Shown: positions 36,983 to 46,381, numbered from the stretch's first letter. The stretch is DNA of 64,000 nucleotides from CBDCMJ01 sp965218875 (GCA_965218875.1 OZ244707.1:248001-312000), one strand, 5' to 3'. Program-made: numbers and translations. The notes: generated by a model from the letters alone, not told the origin.

Positions 36983-37954
36983 ATGAGTACAGACGTGGTG
37001 ATGGGAGTGGACGTAAGCGGCAAGTTCCCGGACTTTCACATCTTGCCCCAAGACCGTGCCGGGAGGTTGACCAACGACCCCGACGGGGTCCGGGAGGCGG
37101 TGGACTTGGCCCGGGAGTCGGGCGTGGGTCTCATCGTGATGGAGTCCACCGGTCGCCTGGAGACCGCCCTCGCTGCGGAGTGCGGCCTCCGTCAGATGCC
37201 GGTGGCGGTAATAAATCCCAGACAGATAAGGGACTTCGCCCGGTCCACGGGCAGACTGGCCAGACCGACGCTCTGGACGCCCAGGTCATCGCCCGGTTCG
37301 CCGCCGCCGTGAGACCCCAGGTCCGCCCTCTCCCTGACGGCGAGGCGGCCCGGCTCAAGGCTCTGGTGGCCCGCAGGCAGCAGATCATCGGCATGCGGAC
37401 CGCCGAGTCCAATCGTCTCACCCGCGCCCCCCAAGCCCTCTGCCCGGGCCTGGAGAGGCACATCGAGTATCTCACCCGGGAACTGGAGGACCTGGACCGG
37501 GAGATGGAGGACTTCATCGGCAAGAGCGCCGTCTGGAAGGAGAAAGCCAAGCTGCTGAAGGGCGTTCCCGGTATAGGGAACGTGTCCTGCCTGACCCTTC
37601 TGGGGGCGCTCCCGGAACTGGGCAGCCTGAACCGGACGGAGATAGCCGGCCCTGGTGGGGGTGGCGCCGTTGAACCGGGACAGCGGAACACATAGGGGAA
37701 AACGGAGCACCTGGGGAGGGAGGGCCGGCGTGAGAAGGGTGTTGTACATGGCGGCCCTGAGCGCCCGGGTCCACAACCCACTGATCCGGGAGTTTTACCA
37801 ACGTCTGAGGGAAAACGGCAAGCCGGGGAAGGTGGCATTGGTGGCCTGTATGCGAAAGCTGTTGACCATGGTCAACGCCATGGTGCGGGACGGTACACCC
37901 TGGGAACAACCCCGTCACACCGCCAACCCTTCCCTTGGTCAACACAGTTGCTAA
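36983..37954 (+). pseudogene. IS110-family transposase, broken by two frameshifts
   Basis: From ATG 36983 the frame gives a DEDD-type N-terminus (VMGVDVSGKFPDFHI, VMESTGRLETALA, VINPRQIRDFARSTGRLA). It then shifts at about 37258-37262, where one base appears lost, into a frame reading TDALDAQVIARFA and the helical linker plus GVPGIGNVSCLTLLGALPELG. At about 37648 an extra base shifts it again into VGVAPLNRDSGTHRGKR and the C-terminus. Joined, the pieces make a complete IS110 transposase of about 320 residues. Two separate indels argue for decay rather than programmed frameshifting. A second, unrelated IS110 fragment is at the right edge of the window. Confidence 0.85.
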
Positions 37955-38181
37955 GCTTCTTGACCGCAAGCCCGGCTGCCGGACTATAAACTGTCTACAA
38001 AGCAGGACTAGAGATTCCTCGACTACGCTCGGAATAGCAATGGTTATCCTCTTGACGACATAAGGCCCCCGGCGGGGCCTGCGCCCGCTATTGACACGCT
38101 CGCTGCCGCGTGATTTGCTGTGGCGGGGCCGCGGGCTGCAAGCATAGGCCCCTAGCCATTCGTGATATGCGAGGTCGAGAA

Positions 38182-39132
38182 ATGGATGGAACGGTGATCG
38201 GCTTACACGTCCTTGGCAGCAAGGTCCAAGAGGTCCGAGAGGCTGTGGACCAGGCCGAACGCGCTGGCGTCGAGGCCGTCTGGATGACTACGGGAGGCGC
38301 GCGGCTGGACAGCATCACCGCCTTTACCGCGATCGCGGGCGACACCCGGAGCGTAAAATTCGGCACGTCCATCGTGCCCACCTATCCGCGCCACCCGCTG
38401 GTGATGGTGCAGCAGACCCAGATACTCGCCGAACTGGCTCCAGGCCGGTTCCGCCTGGGAATCGGCCCCAGCCACCGGCCCATCATGCGGCAAATGGGCA
38501 TCAGGATGCCCAGCCCTTTGGGCCACCTGAAGGACTACCTGCGGATACTGAAGGCGCTGCTCCAGACCGGCAAGGTGGACTACGACGGGGAATTCTTCCA
38601 GGCCCACGACAGCATCCCGACGCCGGTGGACGTTCCGGTGATGGCCTCTGCCCTGCAACTGGGTTCCTTCGAGCTGTGCGGCGCGGAAGCCGACGGCGCT
38701 ATCAGCTGGGTCTGCCCCGGGTCCTACCTGCGGGACAAGGCGCTGCCTGCCATGAAGAAGGGCGCGGACGAGGCGGGACGCCCGACACCGCCCCTGGTGG
38801 CCCACGTTCCCCTCTGCGTCCACGACGATGCCGAGGAGGTGCGGGCTGCCTTTCGCGAGCAGTTTCCCATCTACCCCACGCTGCCTTTCTACCGCCGCAT
38901 GTTGATCGAGGCGGGCTATCCCGAGGCGTCGCAGGGGGTGTGGAGCGACGCCATGATCGACGGGCTGATCATCCACGGCAACGAGGCGAAAGCGGAAGAG
39001 GGGCTCCGGCAACTGGCGTCCTTCGGAGACGGCGAGATTTTGGTGTCGCCTATCCTCGCCGGTGCGGACCGGTCCGCGTCTCTGGAGCGCACCGCGGCGT
39101 TGCTGGGCCAGGTCGCCAAGTCGTCCGCTTGA
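38182..39132 (+). CDS. LLM class F420/flavin-dependent oxidoreductase
   Basis: 316 residues from ATG 38182 (MDGTVIGLHVLG), preferred over in-frame codons upstream because a GAGG site lies about 9 bases before it and the N-terminal strand starts here. TIM-barrel luciferase-like features: AGVEAVWMTTGG, VKFGTSIVPTYPRHPLVMVQQTQILAELAPGRFRLGIG, LKDYLRILKALLQTGKVDYDGEFF. This resembles the F420-linked Mer-like branch, so reduction of an enone or similar is possible; the substrate is unknown. It lies 230 bases after the IS110 remnant. Confidence 0.88.
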   Translation: MDGTVIGLHVLGSKVQEVREAVDQAERAGVEAVWMTTGGARLDSITAFTAIAGDTRSVKFGTSIVPTYPRHPLVMVQQTQILAELAPGRFRLGIGPSHRPIMRQMGIRMPSPLGHLKDYLRILKALLQTGKVDYDGEFFQAHDSIPTPVDVPVMASALQLGSFELCGAEADGAISWVCPGSYLRDKALPAMKKGADEAGRPTPPLVAHVPLCVHDDAEEVRAAFREQFPIYPTLPFYRRMLIEAGYPEASQGVWSDAMIDGLIIHGNEAKAEEGLRQLASFGDGEILVSPILAGADRSASLERTAALLGQVAKSSA

Positions 39133-39421
39133 CGGAGCCGGCCCCAGGCGAAGAGTTGTCGAAGGCCTTGCCATGCAGCGCGGGTGTCGGCAGGTTGACA
39201 AATCCGCCGGACTTCTGTAGCTTAACCATCACCTAGCCGTCTAACCGTGGCGTGTGCGGTGGTCTGAAACACACCGGTCCCGCCCCTCAATACCCCAAGT
39301 CCCGGCCCCGCGGAAACACCCCATTTCCCCGCTTTCCAGCAATAGAAACGACAGAGACGACAGCCCGGCGCTATTCCGCTCAAGCGGAATGCGATGAAGC
39401 CTACCTTAGAAGGAGGCGCCA

Positions 39422-40528
39422 ATGGCGCACAGCGACGACGCCGGCTCTAAGCGGGAGCGCTTCGAGGTTCCTTCGCCGACTCCGGACCAGTCCCCTGACT
39501 CCAACGGCGCTAGCGCCATCAGCGTTAGGTCGTTGTGGAAAATCTTCGGCGACAACCCCCAGCGGGTGCTCGCGCCGGAGCAGGAGGGCAAGGACAAGAG
39601 TGAAATCCTCGAAGAGTTGGGTTGCGTGGTCGCCCTTCAAGACGTGAGCTTCGAGGTAGCCGAGGGAGAAATATTCGTCGTCATGGGGCTGTCGGGGAGC
39701 GGCAAGTCCACCTTGGTGCGCTGCTTGATCCGCCTCATAGAACCTACCCAGGGGCAAATTCTCGTGGACGGGGAAGACATCCTGGACTACGGCGATGGCG
39801 TGCTCACCCAGTTCCGCCGCAACAAGATGGCCATGGTCTTCCAAAAGTACGGCCTGTTGCCCCACCGGCGGGTCATAGACAACGTGACCTGGGGCCTGGA
39901 GGTCCAGGGGGTGGACAAAGCGGGGCGTCTGGACCGGGCCCAGGAAACCCTGGAGATGGTGGGGTTGAAGGGCTGGGAAGCCAGCTACCCCAGGATGCTC
40001 AGCGGCGGCATGCAGCAACGGGTGGGGCTGGCCCGGGCGTTGACCGTCGACCCGCAAATCCTCCTTCTGGACGAACCTTTCAGCGGCCTGGACCCCCTGA
40101 TACGGCGAAACATGCAAGAGGAACTCGTCCGATTGCAAAGCCAGATCCGCAAGACCATGGTCTTCATTACCCATGACCTCAACGAGGCGTTGAAACTGGG
40201 CGACCGCATCGCCATCATGCGAGACGGGGCAATCGTTCAGTTGGACACCCCGGAAGAGATAGTCCTAAATCCCCAGGGCGAGTACGTTACCGAGTTCATA
40301 CGCGACGTCCGCCGGGAGTCGGTGCTGAAGGCAAGAACCGTGATGAAGGAGCCAAGGACCGAAGGACTCGACTACGACGGGCCTTATTGCGGGGAAGGCA
40401 CCTCCCTGGAGGAGCTGATCCCGGCGTTGATGGAACACCACGAGCCCATCCAGGTCCGGAACGAAGCCGGCGAGCTCGTCGGTGAGGTACACCGGTCTGA
40501 CGTAATGTTGACCATGGCCCAGGTATAG
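39422..40528 (+). CDS. proV: Glycine betaine/proline ABC transporter ATP-binding protein
   Basis: 368 residues, ATG 39422 behind AGGAGG. Preceding the core is the ProV/OpuAA-type N-terminal segment (ISVRSLWKIFGDNPQRVL). Walker A is GLSGSGKST, Q-loop VFQKYGLLPHRRV, signature LSGGMQQRVGLARAL, Walker B ILLLDEPFSGLDP. The C-terminal part ends in EPIQVRNEAGELVGEVHRSDVM, a single CBS-like half rather than the tandem CBS pair of OpuAA, so osmosensing by CBS modules may be reduced. It is followed 35 bases later by the binding protein. The permease partner is at 43235-44947 on the opposite strand. Confidence 0.92.
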   Translation: MAHSDDAGSKRERFEVPSPTPDQSPDSNGASAISVRSLWKIFGDNPQRVLAPEQEGKDKSEILEELGCVVALQDVSFEVAEGEIFVVMGLSGSGKSTLVRCLIRLIEPTQGQILVDGEDILDYGDGVLTQFRRNKMAMVFQKYGLLPHRRVIDNVTWGLEVQGVDKAGRLDRAQETLEMVGLKGWEASYPRMLSGGMQQRVGLARALTVDPQILLLDEPFSGLDPLIRRNMQEELVRLQSQIRKTMVFITHDLNEALKLGDRIAIMRDGAIVQLDTPEEIVLNPQGEYVTEFIRDVRRESVLKARTVMKEPRTEGLDYDGPYCGEGTSLEELIPALMEHHEPIQVRNEAGELVGEVHRSDVMLTMAQV

Positions 40529-40563
40529 ACGGCAACACAACTTATATGGAGGAGGAAACGTCC

Positions 40564-41895
40564 GTGTTCAAATCGTTAGGTAGGGTCCGATTTATCTTCG
40601 TCCTGATGGCGCTGCTGGGGGCGGCGCTGCTGCTGGGTGTAGCGGCGGCCTGCGGCGGGGACGGGGCGGAAGACGATGGAGGAGCGGCGGCGGCGGCCGA
40701 AAAAGCGGCGGCGGCGGCCGAGAGTGCGGCCGCGGCGGCCCAGGGAGCTGGGACAGCAGCCTCTGAAGCCGGAACGGTAGCCGAGGGCGCCGCAATGGCA
40801 GCCGAACAAGCGGGAACCGCAGCCGAGGGCGCCGCGATGGCAGCCCAGGAAGCGGGAGCGGCGGCCGAGGGCGCCGCAATGGCGGTAGGAGAGGCAGTAA
40901 CGGCGGCCCAAGGAGCGGCCAAGGCGGCCGAGGGCGCGGCCATGGCTGCTGAGAGCGCCGCGATGGTGGCCGAGGAAGCCAGCTCCATGGCCATGGTCCC
41001 GGAGATGGCGGCTAAGGAGACCATAGTTTTCGCGGACCTGAACTGGCCCAGCGCTCAGTTGCAGAACGCCATAGCCCGACGCATCATCGAAGATGGGTAC
41101 GAATATCCCACCGATGCCATCGAGGGGGGCACCATTCCTCTCCAGGTAGGTCTTCTCAATGGGGATATTCAGGTCAACATGGAAGTATGGCTGCCCAACC
41201 AACAAGACTTCTGGGACAATGCCCTGGCCGATGGGGCCATCATCCCTGTGGGCAAGAGCCTGGACGACAACTGGCAGAGTGCCTTCGTCGTCCCCACCTA
41301 CCTGGTGGAGCAGAACCCCGGACTGATGACAGTGCAGGATATCCGGGACCACCTACACCTATTTCCGCAGGAAGGAGGAGAGGCGGTCCTGGTGAACTGC
41401 ATATCCACCTGGGAATGCTCGGGAATCAACGAGGCCCAGGTCAACGCCTACGGGCTGGACGACATCATCACCTTGCAGGACCCCGGGTCCTCGGCCGCCC
41501 TATTCGCCTCTCTGTACGGGGCGTATGAAAAGGACGAGGGTTGGTTGGGCTATCTGTGGGGACCCACTCAGCCCGACGCCGAGCTGGACCTGACCCGTCT
41601 GGCGGAACCGGCGTGCGTCGGAGACCAAGGGCCGGAGACCGGCTGCGGCTATCCCACAGCCAACATCAGGATCGCGGTGCACCCCACGTTGCTGCCCCGT
41701 GCTCCTGACGTGATCGAGTTCCTGAGGAAGTGGGACTTCACCGCCGCCGTCAACGTCGCCGCCGACGCGTACATGGCGGAGACCGGCGCGACCACCGACG
41801 AGGCGGCCACCTGGTTCCTAAAGGACCAACAGGAAGCCTGGACCCAGTGGGTGCCGGCGGACGTGGCCCAAAGGGTGAAGGACAGCCTGGGCTAG
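40564..41895 (+). CDS. proX: Glycine betaine/proline ABC transporter substrate-binding lipoprotein with Ala-rich heptad linker
   Basis: 443 residues from GTG 40564, which sits eight bases after GGAGG; an in-frame ATG at 40546 contains the ribosome site and is less likely. Signal with lipobox VAAAC (Cys30). Residues about 38-140 are an alanine-rich stretch built of seven-residue units of the type AAEGAAM/AAEQAGT, encoded by 42- and 21-base DNA repeats from 40780. It should form a long helix or alanine coil that holds the binding domain off the membrane. The OpuAC/ProX domain follows (ETIVFADLNWPSAQLQNAIARRII, VNMEVWLPNQQDFW, VPTYLVEQNP). A strong terminator lies 31 bases after the stop. Confidence 0.92.
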   Translation: MFKSLGRVRFIFVLMALLGAALLLGVAAACGGDGAEDDGGAAAAAEKAAAAAESAAAAAQGAGTAASEAGTVAEGAAMAAEQAGTAAEGAAMAAQEAGAAAEGAAMAVGEAVTAAQGAAKAAEGAAMAAESAAMVAEEASSMAMVPEMAAKETIVFADLNWPSAQLQNAIARRIIEDGYEYPTDAIEGGTIPLQVGLLNGDIQVNMEVWLPNQQDFWDNALADGAIIPVGKSLDDNWQSAFVVPTYLVEQNPGLMTVQDIRDHLHLFPQEGGEAVLVNCISTWECSGINEAQVNAYGLDDIITLQDPGSSAALFASLYGAYEKDEGWLGYLWGPTQPDAELDLTRLAEPACVGDQGPETGCGYPTANIRIAVHPTLLPRAPDVIEFLRKWDFTAAVNVAADAYMAETGATTDEAATWFLKDQQEAWTQWVPADVAQRVKDSLG

Positions 41896-41925
41896 ACCTC
41901 TAGCACGGCCGGACGGCCAACACAG

Positions 41926-41960
41926 GGGGCGGCGACGTTAGGTCGCCGCCCCGTTTATTT
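41926..41960 (+). terminator. Rho-independent terminator after proX
   Basis: An 11-pair perfect stem (GGGGCGGCGAC / GTCGCCGCCCC) with a five-base loop, 41926-41952, followed by GTTTATTTGT. It closes the proVX transcript, confirming that the permease is not read from it. Confidence 0.92.
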
Positions 41961-42329
41961 GTCCAGCTCCTCCTTGGGAATTGTCGCAAGACTTGGCACG
42001 CCGCCCATCCCGTCCCTTCGGTCAAGGTTCGCCACCGCCAATCTACCAAAGATACGATCGGAATCGGGACCACACCATTAGGAAGGCATCACCTGCCCGT
42101 GGGCGGATTCAGGCCCTAACCTTGTAACTGTTCAGACTTCGTGGGATTGGTCGACCGCCGGCGTCGCTGATAGGGCGATTTAGCACTGAGCTAGGCTGTA
42201 TCTCCGCCCTCTGCGAGCATTCGTCCCCTCAACTCTGAACTGTTACCTAACCTTAGTATTGATGACACTCCTCGGCTCGTTTTGAGATAATCCCTCGGTG
42301 CATCCAGGGGATTTCAGGAGAAAAACATC
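41961..42329. other. Intergenic region, no gene seen
   Basis: Lower in GC than its surroundings, between the proX terminator and the toxin-antitoxin pair. It should hold the promoter of the pair, but no well-spaced box pair stands out. The AGGAG before 42330 is clear. Confidence 0.4.
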
Positions 42330-42560
42330 ATGGCGATTACAAACATAACCATCAAAGTAGACGAGGAGGCGGCTGTCGCTTTTGCCCAGGCTTCTCCCGA
42401 CGAGCGGCGAAAGCTCCAACTTCTGCTGAGTCTACGCTTGCAGGACCTCACTACAACACCAGGCAATACGCTCAGGAACGTTACGGACGAAATTGGCAAA
42501 GCCGCTAAGGCTCGTGGCCTCACACCGGAGATTTTGGAGACGCTCTTGCGTGACGAGTAA
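42330..42560 (+). CDS. Putative antitoxin of a PIN toxin-antitoxin pair
   Basis: 76 residues. It begins MAITNITIKVDEEAAVAFAQASPDERRKLQLLLSLRLQDL, where the first strand (ITIKVDEE) and the following helix look like a short DNA-binding antitoxin of the ribbon-helix-helix kind; the C-terminal helix (LTPEILETLLRDE) would bind the toxin. AGGAG lies nine bases before the start. The stop overlaps the toxin start by one base (TAATG), a strong sign of translational coupling. Assignment rests mainly on that context. Confidence 0.75.
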   Translation: MAITNITIKVDEEAAVAFAQASPDERRKLQLLLSLRLQDLTTTPGNTLRNVTDEIGKAAKARGLTPEILETLLRDE

Positions 42561-42973
42561 TGCGCGCCATCTTGGATACTAACGTCGTAGTCAGTGCAGC
42601 GTTGCTGCCCGAATCCATACCCCGGCAAGCGTTTGCCCATGTCCTGGAGTACGGGACATTGCTCGTTTCAGTCGCTACAGTGGCTGAGCTGAACGACATT
42701 CTCCGCCGTTCCCGCTTCAACAGATATCTGCAAGAAGAAGAGCGCATGGAGTTTCTGGCAACACTGGTGCGGGAATCGGAGTTGGTGGACGTAATCGCGG
42801 TGGTGAATGTCTGTCGCGACCCTGAGGACAACAAGTTCTTGGAACTGGCGGTAAGTGGTGCGGCCACTCATATTGTCAGTGGTGATGATGACTTGTTGGC
42901 GCTGCATCCCTTTCGTGGCGTTGCTATCCTCACTCCCCAAGATTTCGTGGTGCAAGAAACCATGCCACAATAG
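42560..42973 (+). CDS. PIN-domain ribonuclease toxin
   Basis: 137 residues of the COG1569-type PIN family. The acidic active-site residues are visible: Asp6 (LDTNVVVSA), Glu43 (TVAELNDIL), Asp87/Asp90 (CRDPEDNKFLELA) and Asp109-111 (SGDDDLL), the usual metal-binding set for RNA cleavage. The product would cut cellular RNA unless bound by the upstream antitoxin. The pair lies between the two strands of the glycine betaine transporter genes and has lower GC than its neighbours, which suggests later insertion. Confidence 0.88.
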   Translation: MRAILDTNVVVSAALLPESIPRQAFAHVLEYGTLLVSVATVAELNDILRRSRFNRYLQEEERMEFLATLVRESELVDVIAVVNVCRDPEDNKFLELAVSGAATHIVSGDDDLLALHPFRGVAILTPQDFVVQETMPQ

Positions 42974-43234
42974 TCGGAATCCGTTTTCGCGTAATGGGCG
43001 GAGAACTTGAGTTCTGAGATAGTTTCTTAGGGGTTACGCCTTTGCGTCTTCGGCGAAAGAACATCACCTCGGCGAAGACCTGGGCCGGAGTCCAGGGGCG
43101 ATTACCAGGGGGTTATCTGGCCCTTGCCCAACAATACTCGCGGATTCGAGTCTGGATCCCGGCTTTCCCCAGAACGACAGGGGTAATCTAATCCAAATGC
43201 GAGAGCCCCCGGTGGAGTATACCCCCCGCCCCGG

Positions 43235-44947
43235 CTACTCCCGGGTGGCCCTCGCCTGGGCAGTAGCGAAACCTTGGGTAATACGGTCTATGATGATGGC
43301 CAGGATGACGATGCTCATGCCTGCCAGGAGGCTGTTGCCGATTTGCAGACGGCCTATGGCTTTGAGCACCTCGGCCCCCAGACCGCCGGCGCCCACCAGG
43401 GAAGCCACCACCACCATGGCCAGGGCCATCATGGTGGTCTGGTTGATGCCGGCCATTATGGTGGGCAGGGCCAGGGGCATCTGCACCTTGAGCAGAAGCT
43501 GCGTTGGCGTGGCGCCAAAGGCCCGGGCCGCCTCCAGGGTGTCCGGCGAGACCTGGCGGATACCCAGGTTGGTCAGCCTTATGGCCGGGGGCACAGCGTA
43601 GATTATGGTGGCGATTACCGCCGGGACGTTGCCCAGGCCGAAGAAGAAGATGGCGGGCACCAGGTACACGAAGCTGGGCATGGTCTGCATCCCGTCCAGC
43701 AGCGGCCGCAGCGCGGTGTCCGCCGTGTTGTTGCGGGCGGCCACAATCCCGATGGGAATGGCGATGAGAGTGGAGACGGTGACGGCGGTCACCATGAGAG
43801 ACAGAGTCTCCATGGCGCTGGGCCACAGGCCCACGAACCCGACTATCAGGAGCCCCACCACGCTGAACATGGCCACGCCGCCGCCGGCCATGCGCCAGGC
43901 CAGCAGGGCGACGGCGCAGATGAGCGCCTGGTAGGGCACCCAAAGCAACGCCCTCTCGATCCAGGTCAACACTCGCTTGATCACGCCGCCGATGAAGTCG
44001 AACACCGGCTCTCCCTCGGTGGTCACATAGCCGGTGGCGCTGTCCACCGCCGCGGCGATGTCCTCGTTGAGGAAGATGTCCTTCTCCTCTATCTCGTCGA
44101 TCTCCAGGTGGTCTCCCCCCTTGACCACGGTGTGAGTGGCCACCAGGTCCGGATCGTCTATCCTCCAGCTACGGCCCGCCTCCAGGGTGGAGACCGTGGC
44201 GCTGTCGGAGAGACCGATTTCCTTGCGCCGGAACTCGAACTTCAAGGCCCGGGAGATTGCACCGTTGTCCAAGTCCTGTTGCGTAGCCTGGTCCGCGGAG
44301 AGGACCACGCCGCCCACGTTCAGGCTGCTCTGCTTGACCACCGCGTACCTTTTTCTGGGATCGATGATGAGCCAGGACCTTCCGTCGTCCAGGGTCTCCA
44401 TCCTGGCCCTGCCGGAAAGGGCCATATCCCGGAGGCTAAACTCATCCCGCAGGCCGTCGGAAATCCTCTCCCGGTCTAAGTCCTCCTGGTGTTGCGAAGC
44501 GTCGACGTTCAGCAGTCCGTTGCCGATGTTCAACGCGTCGCCGTTTGCTACCACCACAAACTCGCGGCGGGGGGCTATGATCACCCATTCCTGCCCCTCC
44601 GTCACTGTTGACACCGCAGCCAGATCGGAGAGCCCCGCGCCCTTGTCGCTCAGCCCGGCGCGTATCTCATCGGAGATGACCCCCCGTTCCAGGTCAGCCT
44701 CCGCGCCGGCGCTGACCCTCAGCAACGAAGTTGGTATCTCTTTGTCCCTCACCTTGGGGAAGGACTGGGTATCCCCCAAGGCCAGCACCAGCCCCAACGT
44801 CAACAGGACCACTCCGAGTGCGGCCAGCGCCACCAGGCGCCAGCCTGTTGGAGCCAGGGACGTGAGGCCGGAGGGCAGGCGAGCAGTGATCGTGCCGGCG
44901 AGTCGTCTCCCCGGAGCCGCCGTGGGAGAGCCTGGAAGCATTCTCAT
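43235..44947 (-). CDS. proW: Glycine betaine/proline ABC transporter permease with threefold-repeat N-terminal extension
   Basis: 570 residues, about twice the length of a usual permease of this family. ATG 44947 follows AGGAGG by six bases. A membrane helix (about 37-57) precedes three repeats of about 70 residues at 86-155, 157-224 and 226-290. Each runs L(E/D)xxxIS..L, then LS..A.V.TL..G.SW.I.DP...Y.VV and L.VG...L. A second set of helices begins at about 330, and the BPD_transp_1 core with EAARAFGATPTQLLLKVQMPLALPTIMAGINQ (the EAA coupling loop) ends the protein. The repeats should lie outside the membrane. It partners proV and proX but is on the opposite strand. Confidence 0.9.
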   Translation of the reverse strand: MRMLPGSPTAAPGRRLAGTITARLPSGLTSLAPTGWRLVALAALGVVLLTLGLVLALGDTQSFPKVRDKEIPTSLLRVSAGAEADLERGVISDEIRAGLSDKGAGLSDLAAVSTVTEGQEWVIIAPRREFVVVANGDALNIGNGLLNVDASQHQEDLDRERISDGLRDEFSLRDMALSGRARMETLDDGRSWLIIDPRKRYAVVKQSSLNVGGVVLSADQATQQDLDNGAISRALKFEFRRKEIGLSDSATVSTLEAGRSWRIDDPDLVATHTVVKGGDHLEIDEIEEKDIFLNEDIAAAVDSATGYVTTEGEPVFDFIGGVIKRVLTWIERALLWVPYQALICAVALLAWRMAGGGVAMFSVVGLLIVGFVGLWPSAMETLSLMVTAVTVSTLIAIPIGIVAARNNTADTALRPLLDGMQTMPSFVYLVPAIFFFGLGNVPAVIATIIYAVPPAIRLTNLGIRQVSPDTLEAARAFGATPTQLLLKVQMPLALPTIMAGINQTTMMALAMVVVASLVGAGGLGAEVLKAIGRLQIGNSLLAGMSIVILAIIIDRITQGFATAQARATRE

Positions 44948-45124
44948 ACCCTTCCTCCTGCCTTGGGTCGGTCCGCCCGCAACGGGGCCCTATGGTACAA
45001 GAGGGCACTTTATCACAAGGCGAAGGCCCGCTTGGGCCCGAGGGGACGGTGGCAAAGTCTTTCGGAGCCAGCTCGCGGCGGGCTTGTCCACCCCCGCGGG
45101 TGGGCCAACGCTAAATCAGAGCGC

Positions 45125-45152
45125 AAAAGGAGCCCGGGCCGGCCCGGGCTCC
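45125..45152 (-). terminator. Rho-independent terminator after the alpha/beta hydrolase
   Basis: A perfect 24-base palindrome at 45129-45152 (arms GGAGCCCGGGCC and its complement) followed on the minus strand by TTTTGCGC. It is about 45 bases past the stop of the gene at 45197-45991. Confidence 0.85.
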
Positions 45153-45196
45153 CACTACTCTAAAGACTTCGCGGATATAAAGCTCGGTTATAAGGC

Positions 45197-45991
45197 TCAG
45201 CCGCGCAAGAAGGGGAGCAGCGCCCCCACGAAAGCCTCCGGGTCCTCGATCTGGGGAATATGACCCAGTCCGGGCAACACCTTCTTGCCGGCGTTGACGA
45301 TGTTGTTGTGGAGCAGTTCCTCGCCGTCTCGCAACCGGTCCACCTCTCCGTACATCACCAGGGTAGCGGCGGCCTGGATCCGAGGCAGGCGGGACATGAT
45401 GTCGTAGTGGGCCAGGGACTGCATTAGATTGCCCACCCAGACCCCCGCCTGGGCCCTGGTCCGGCTCATGGCCTCCACCCACTCGGGCTGGGGATTGGCG
45501 AAGGTGGTGGCCGCCTTGAGGTCCTCCAGCGTCCGGGGCTTGGGCAGGCCGTTCTCGTCGTACTGGCCGGCTGCGTCCTGCAGGCGCTGGGCCGCGGTAT
45601 AGGGGTCCCACACCGGGCAGCCCACCAACACCAGCTTGTCCACCCGATCGGGAAAGCTGGCCGCCATCTCCGTCGCCAGGACGGCCCCCACGGAATTGCC
45701 CACGTAATGGGCCCGGTGGATGTTGAGCACCTGGCAGGCGTGGTCCAGCGACCTGGCGTAATCGGGCAGGTTGAAGTGTCGCGAGGGTTTGTCCGAGTCC
45801 CCGTGGCCCAGCATGTCGAAGGCGTAACAGGTGTAGTGCCGGCTCAGGGCGTCGATCACCGTGTGCCATGCCCACGTCGACGTGCCCAAGGGGTGCAACA
45901 TGACCATGGGGTAGCCATCCCCCTGCTTCACAAAGTGCATCTCTCCCTCGGGGGTCGGAACGGAGTCGGTAAGGTCTCTGCGAACGAACAC
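45197..45991 (-). CDS. Alpha/beta hydrolase
   Basis: 264 residues. Oxyanion region MLHPLGTSTWAW, nucleophile Ser100 in GNSVGA, acid Asp218 in YGEVDRL and His244 in GLGHIPQIEDPEAF complete a normal triad. The size and the cap between residues about 125 and 195 fit small-molecule esterases or C-C bond hydrolases. No lipobox or signal, so cytoplasmic. Single gene with its own terminator; 249 bases from the proW start. Confidence 0.9.
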   Translation of the reverse strand: MFVRRDLTDSVPTPEGEMHFVKQGDGYPMVMLHPLGTSTWAWHTVIDALSRHYTCYAFDMLGHGDSDKPSRHFNLPDYARSLDHACQVLNIHRAHYVGNSVGAVLATEMAASFPDRVDKLVLVGCPVWDPYTAAQRLQDAAGQYDENGLPKPRTLEDLKAATTFANPQPEWVEAMSRTRAQAGVWVGNLMQSLAHYDIMSRLPRIQAAATLVMYGEVDRLRDGEELLHNNIVNAGKKVLPGLGHIPQIEDPEAFVGALLPFLRG

Positions 45992-46381
45992 GGGGCCTCC
46001 TCGGCAATCTGCCCGTCCCGGGGCCGGGCGGACTTTGGGGTAACCTCAGCCTCGGGGTGCTAGGCGTGGCTATCGTACCCGTGTCGATAAACGGTGTCAA
46101 TTTGGCCCGCGGCCTCGTTTGTTGCTTGGCCGGTGCCGCTGAATTATGATATTCCCAGTCGTTGCCCGTCCCAGGTAGCAGCTACGGGCTGGCGCCTCCA
46201 CGAACTCCACGCCAGGCCGGCTCCGCGGCGCGCCCGGACCCCGGCAACGCTCCAACCGGCCAAAGAAGCAGCCGGGGAAGAGCCGGCCGCGTCCCCACGG
46301 CAGCTCGGGATTCGTGTTGAACGTGGCAGGATGCTTGTCACAAGTACCATGCGCCGCCTACAGATGGGGTAATATTGACCG
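45992..46381. other. Divergent intergenic region, no gene seen
   Basis: Lies between the alpha/beta hydrolase (minus) and the ABC-2 ATPase (plus). It should carry promoters for both, yet I see no clear -35/-10 pair. No RNA gene or repeat of note. Confidence 0.4.

Noticed and set aside
36983..37954. Programmed frameshifting in the IS110 transposase
   Set aside because: Two shifts in opposite directions would be needed, there are no slippery heptamers, and IS110 transposases are normally read in one frame.
42250..42300. Promoter TTGATG...GATAAT before the toxin-antitoxin pair
   Set aside because: The spacer would be about 21 bases, too long for a normal promoter.
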